Part shown: piece after piece, positions 5,480 to 5,556 of the stretch | How positions within the stretch are numbered: the stretch's first letter is position 1 | Layout: the number at the start of each line of letters is the position of its first letter | Assembly: GCA_013694885.1 (NCBI GenBank) | Contig: JACDBO010000219.1 | Span: 1-5,556, forward strand | Reading direction: 5' to 3' | DNA length: 5,556 bases | Origin: Chloroflexia bacterium | GTDB taxonomy: Bacteria; Chloroflexota; Chloroflexia; Thermomicrobiales; UBA6265 | Notes under the pieces: generated by a model | Database searches by the model: none | What the model was told of the DNA's origin: nothing | The model's input: only the letters and a program-made list of their open reading frames with translations | Program-made: the position numbers and the translations under genes

Positions 5480-5556
5480 ATGCTTGTCGTGATTCCACCC
5501 CCGGCACCCGGCTCTCATCGGGTTGTCGCACGACCGCGGTCGTGCCAAGCGCGATC
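5480..5556 (+). CDS. Possible start of a divergent gene, cut by the right edge
   Basis: An ATG at 5480 is preceded by AGGAGGT (5469-5475), the best Shine-Dalgarno match in the window, at a spacing of 4-5 bases. The frame stays open for 25 codons to the window end, beginning MLVVIPPPAPGSHRVVARP. This is too short to recognise a family. It would be divergent from the DinB-like gene with about 100 bp between start codons. The Pro/Arg-rich composition is not typical of a normal N-terminus, so the match could be fortuitous. Confidence 0.35.
   Translation, partial: MLVVIPPPAPGSHRVVARPRSCQAR
5528..5545. repeat. 18-bp perfect palindrome
   Basis: GCACGACCGCGGTCGTGC is its own reverse complement. It may be a dimeric regulator site or a hairpin; there is no T-run on either side in the visible sequence. 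It falls within the possible partial gene at the right edge, 49 bp into it. Confidence 0.6.

Overview
The window looks like chromosomal DNA from a GC-rich bacterium, most plausibly a member of the Chloroflexota such as a Thermomicrobia/Sphaerobacter-like organism. This is inferred from high GC, strong GC bias at third codon positions, Tat-exported ferritin-like proteins with Thr/Pro/Glu/Gly linkers, and a CcsA-type (System II) cytochrome c biogenesis gene. No rRNA, tRNA, CRISPR array, transposase or phage gene was seen.

Layout, left to right. (1) Positions 1-696, minus strand: the N-terminal part of a secreted-type beta-sandwich protein (DUF4352-like) with two related domains, running off the left edge. 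(2) Positions 697-1123: a 427-base non-coding stretch between divergent genes, holding a long direct repeat (two copies, start-to-start 84 bp). (3) Positions 1124-2615, plus strand: two tandem paralogous genes for Tat-exported ferritin-like proteins, each with a full set of six predicted di-iron ligands, closed by a strong intrinsic terminator at 2657-2694. (4) Positions 2695-3087: a 393-base non-coding stretch between convergent genes, rich in palindromes, hairpins and a fragment resembling a dispersed intergenic repeat. (5) Positions 3088-4689, minus strand: a ccsA-like haem-handling membrane protein followed 45 bp later by a membrane-anchored ResA/TlpA-type thioredoxin, probably one operon. 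(6) Positions 4690-4905: a short spacer with a 10-bp tandem repeat. (7) Positions 4906-5379, minus strand: a DinB/YfiT-type four-helix protein with its three metal-binding histidines. (8) Positions 5480-5556, plus strand: a possible divergent gene start with a near-ideal ribosome binding site, cut by the right edge; an 18-bp perfect palindrome lies inside it.

How the parts relate: the CcsA-like protein and the thioredoxin fit one pathway, in which haem is delivered and the apocytochrome c CXXCH cysteines are kept reduced outside the membrane. A ResB/CcsB partner is not in the window. The two ferritin-like proteins would also act outside the membrane, but their substrate and role are unknown. 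A link between them and cytochrome maturation is not shown by the sequence, since the two units are convergent and separated by a terminator. The most unusual signals are the ferritin-like gene pair with its phased upstream repeats, and the twin 12-bp palindromes in the convergent spacer.
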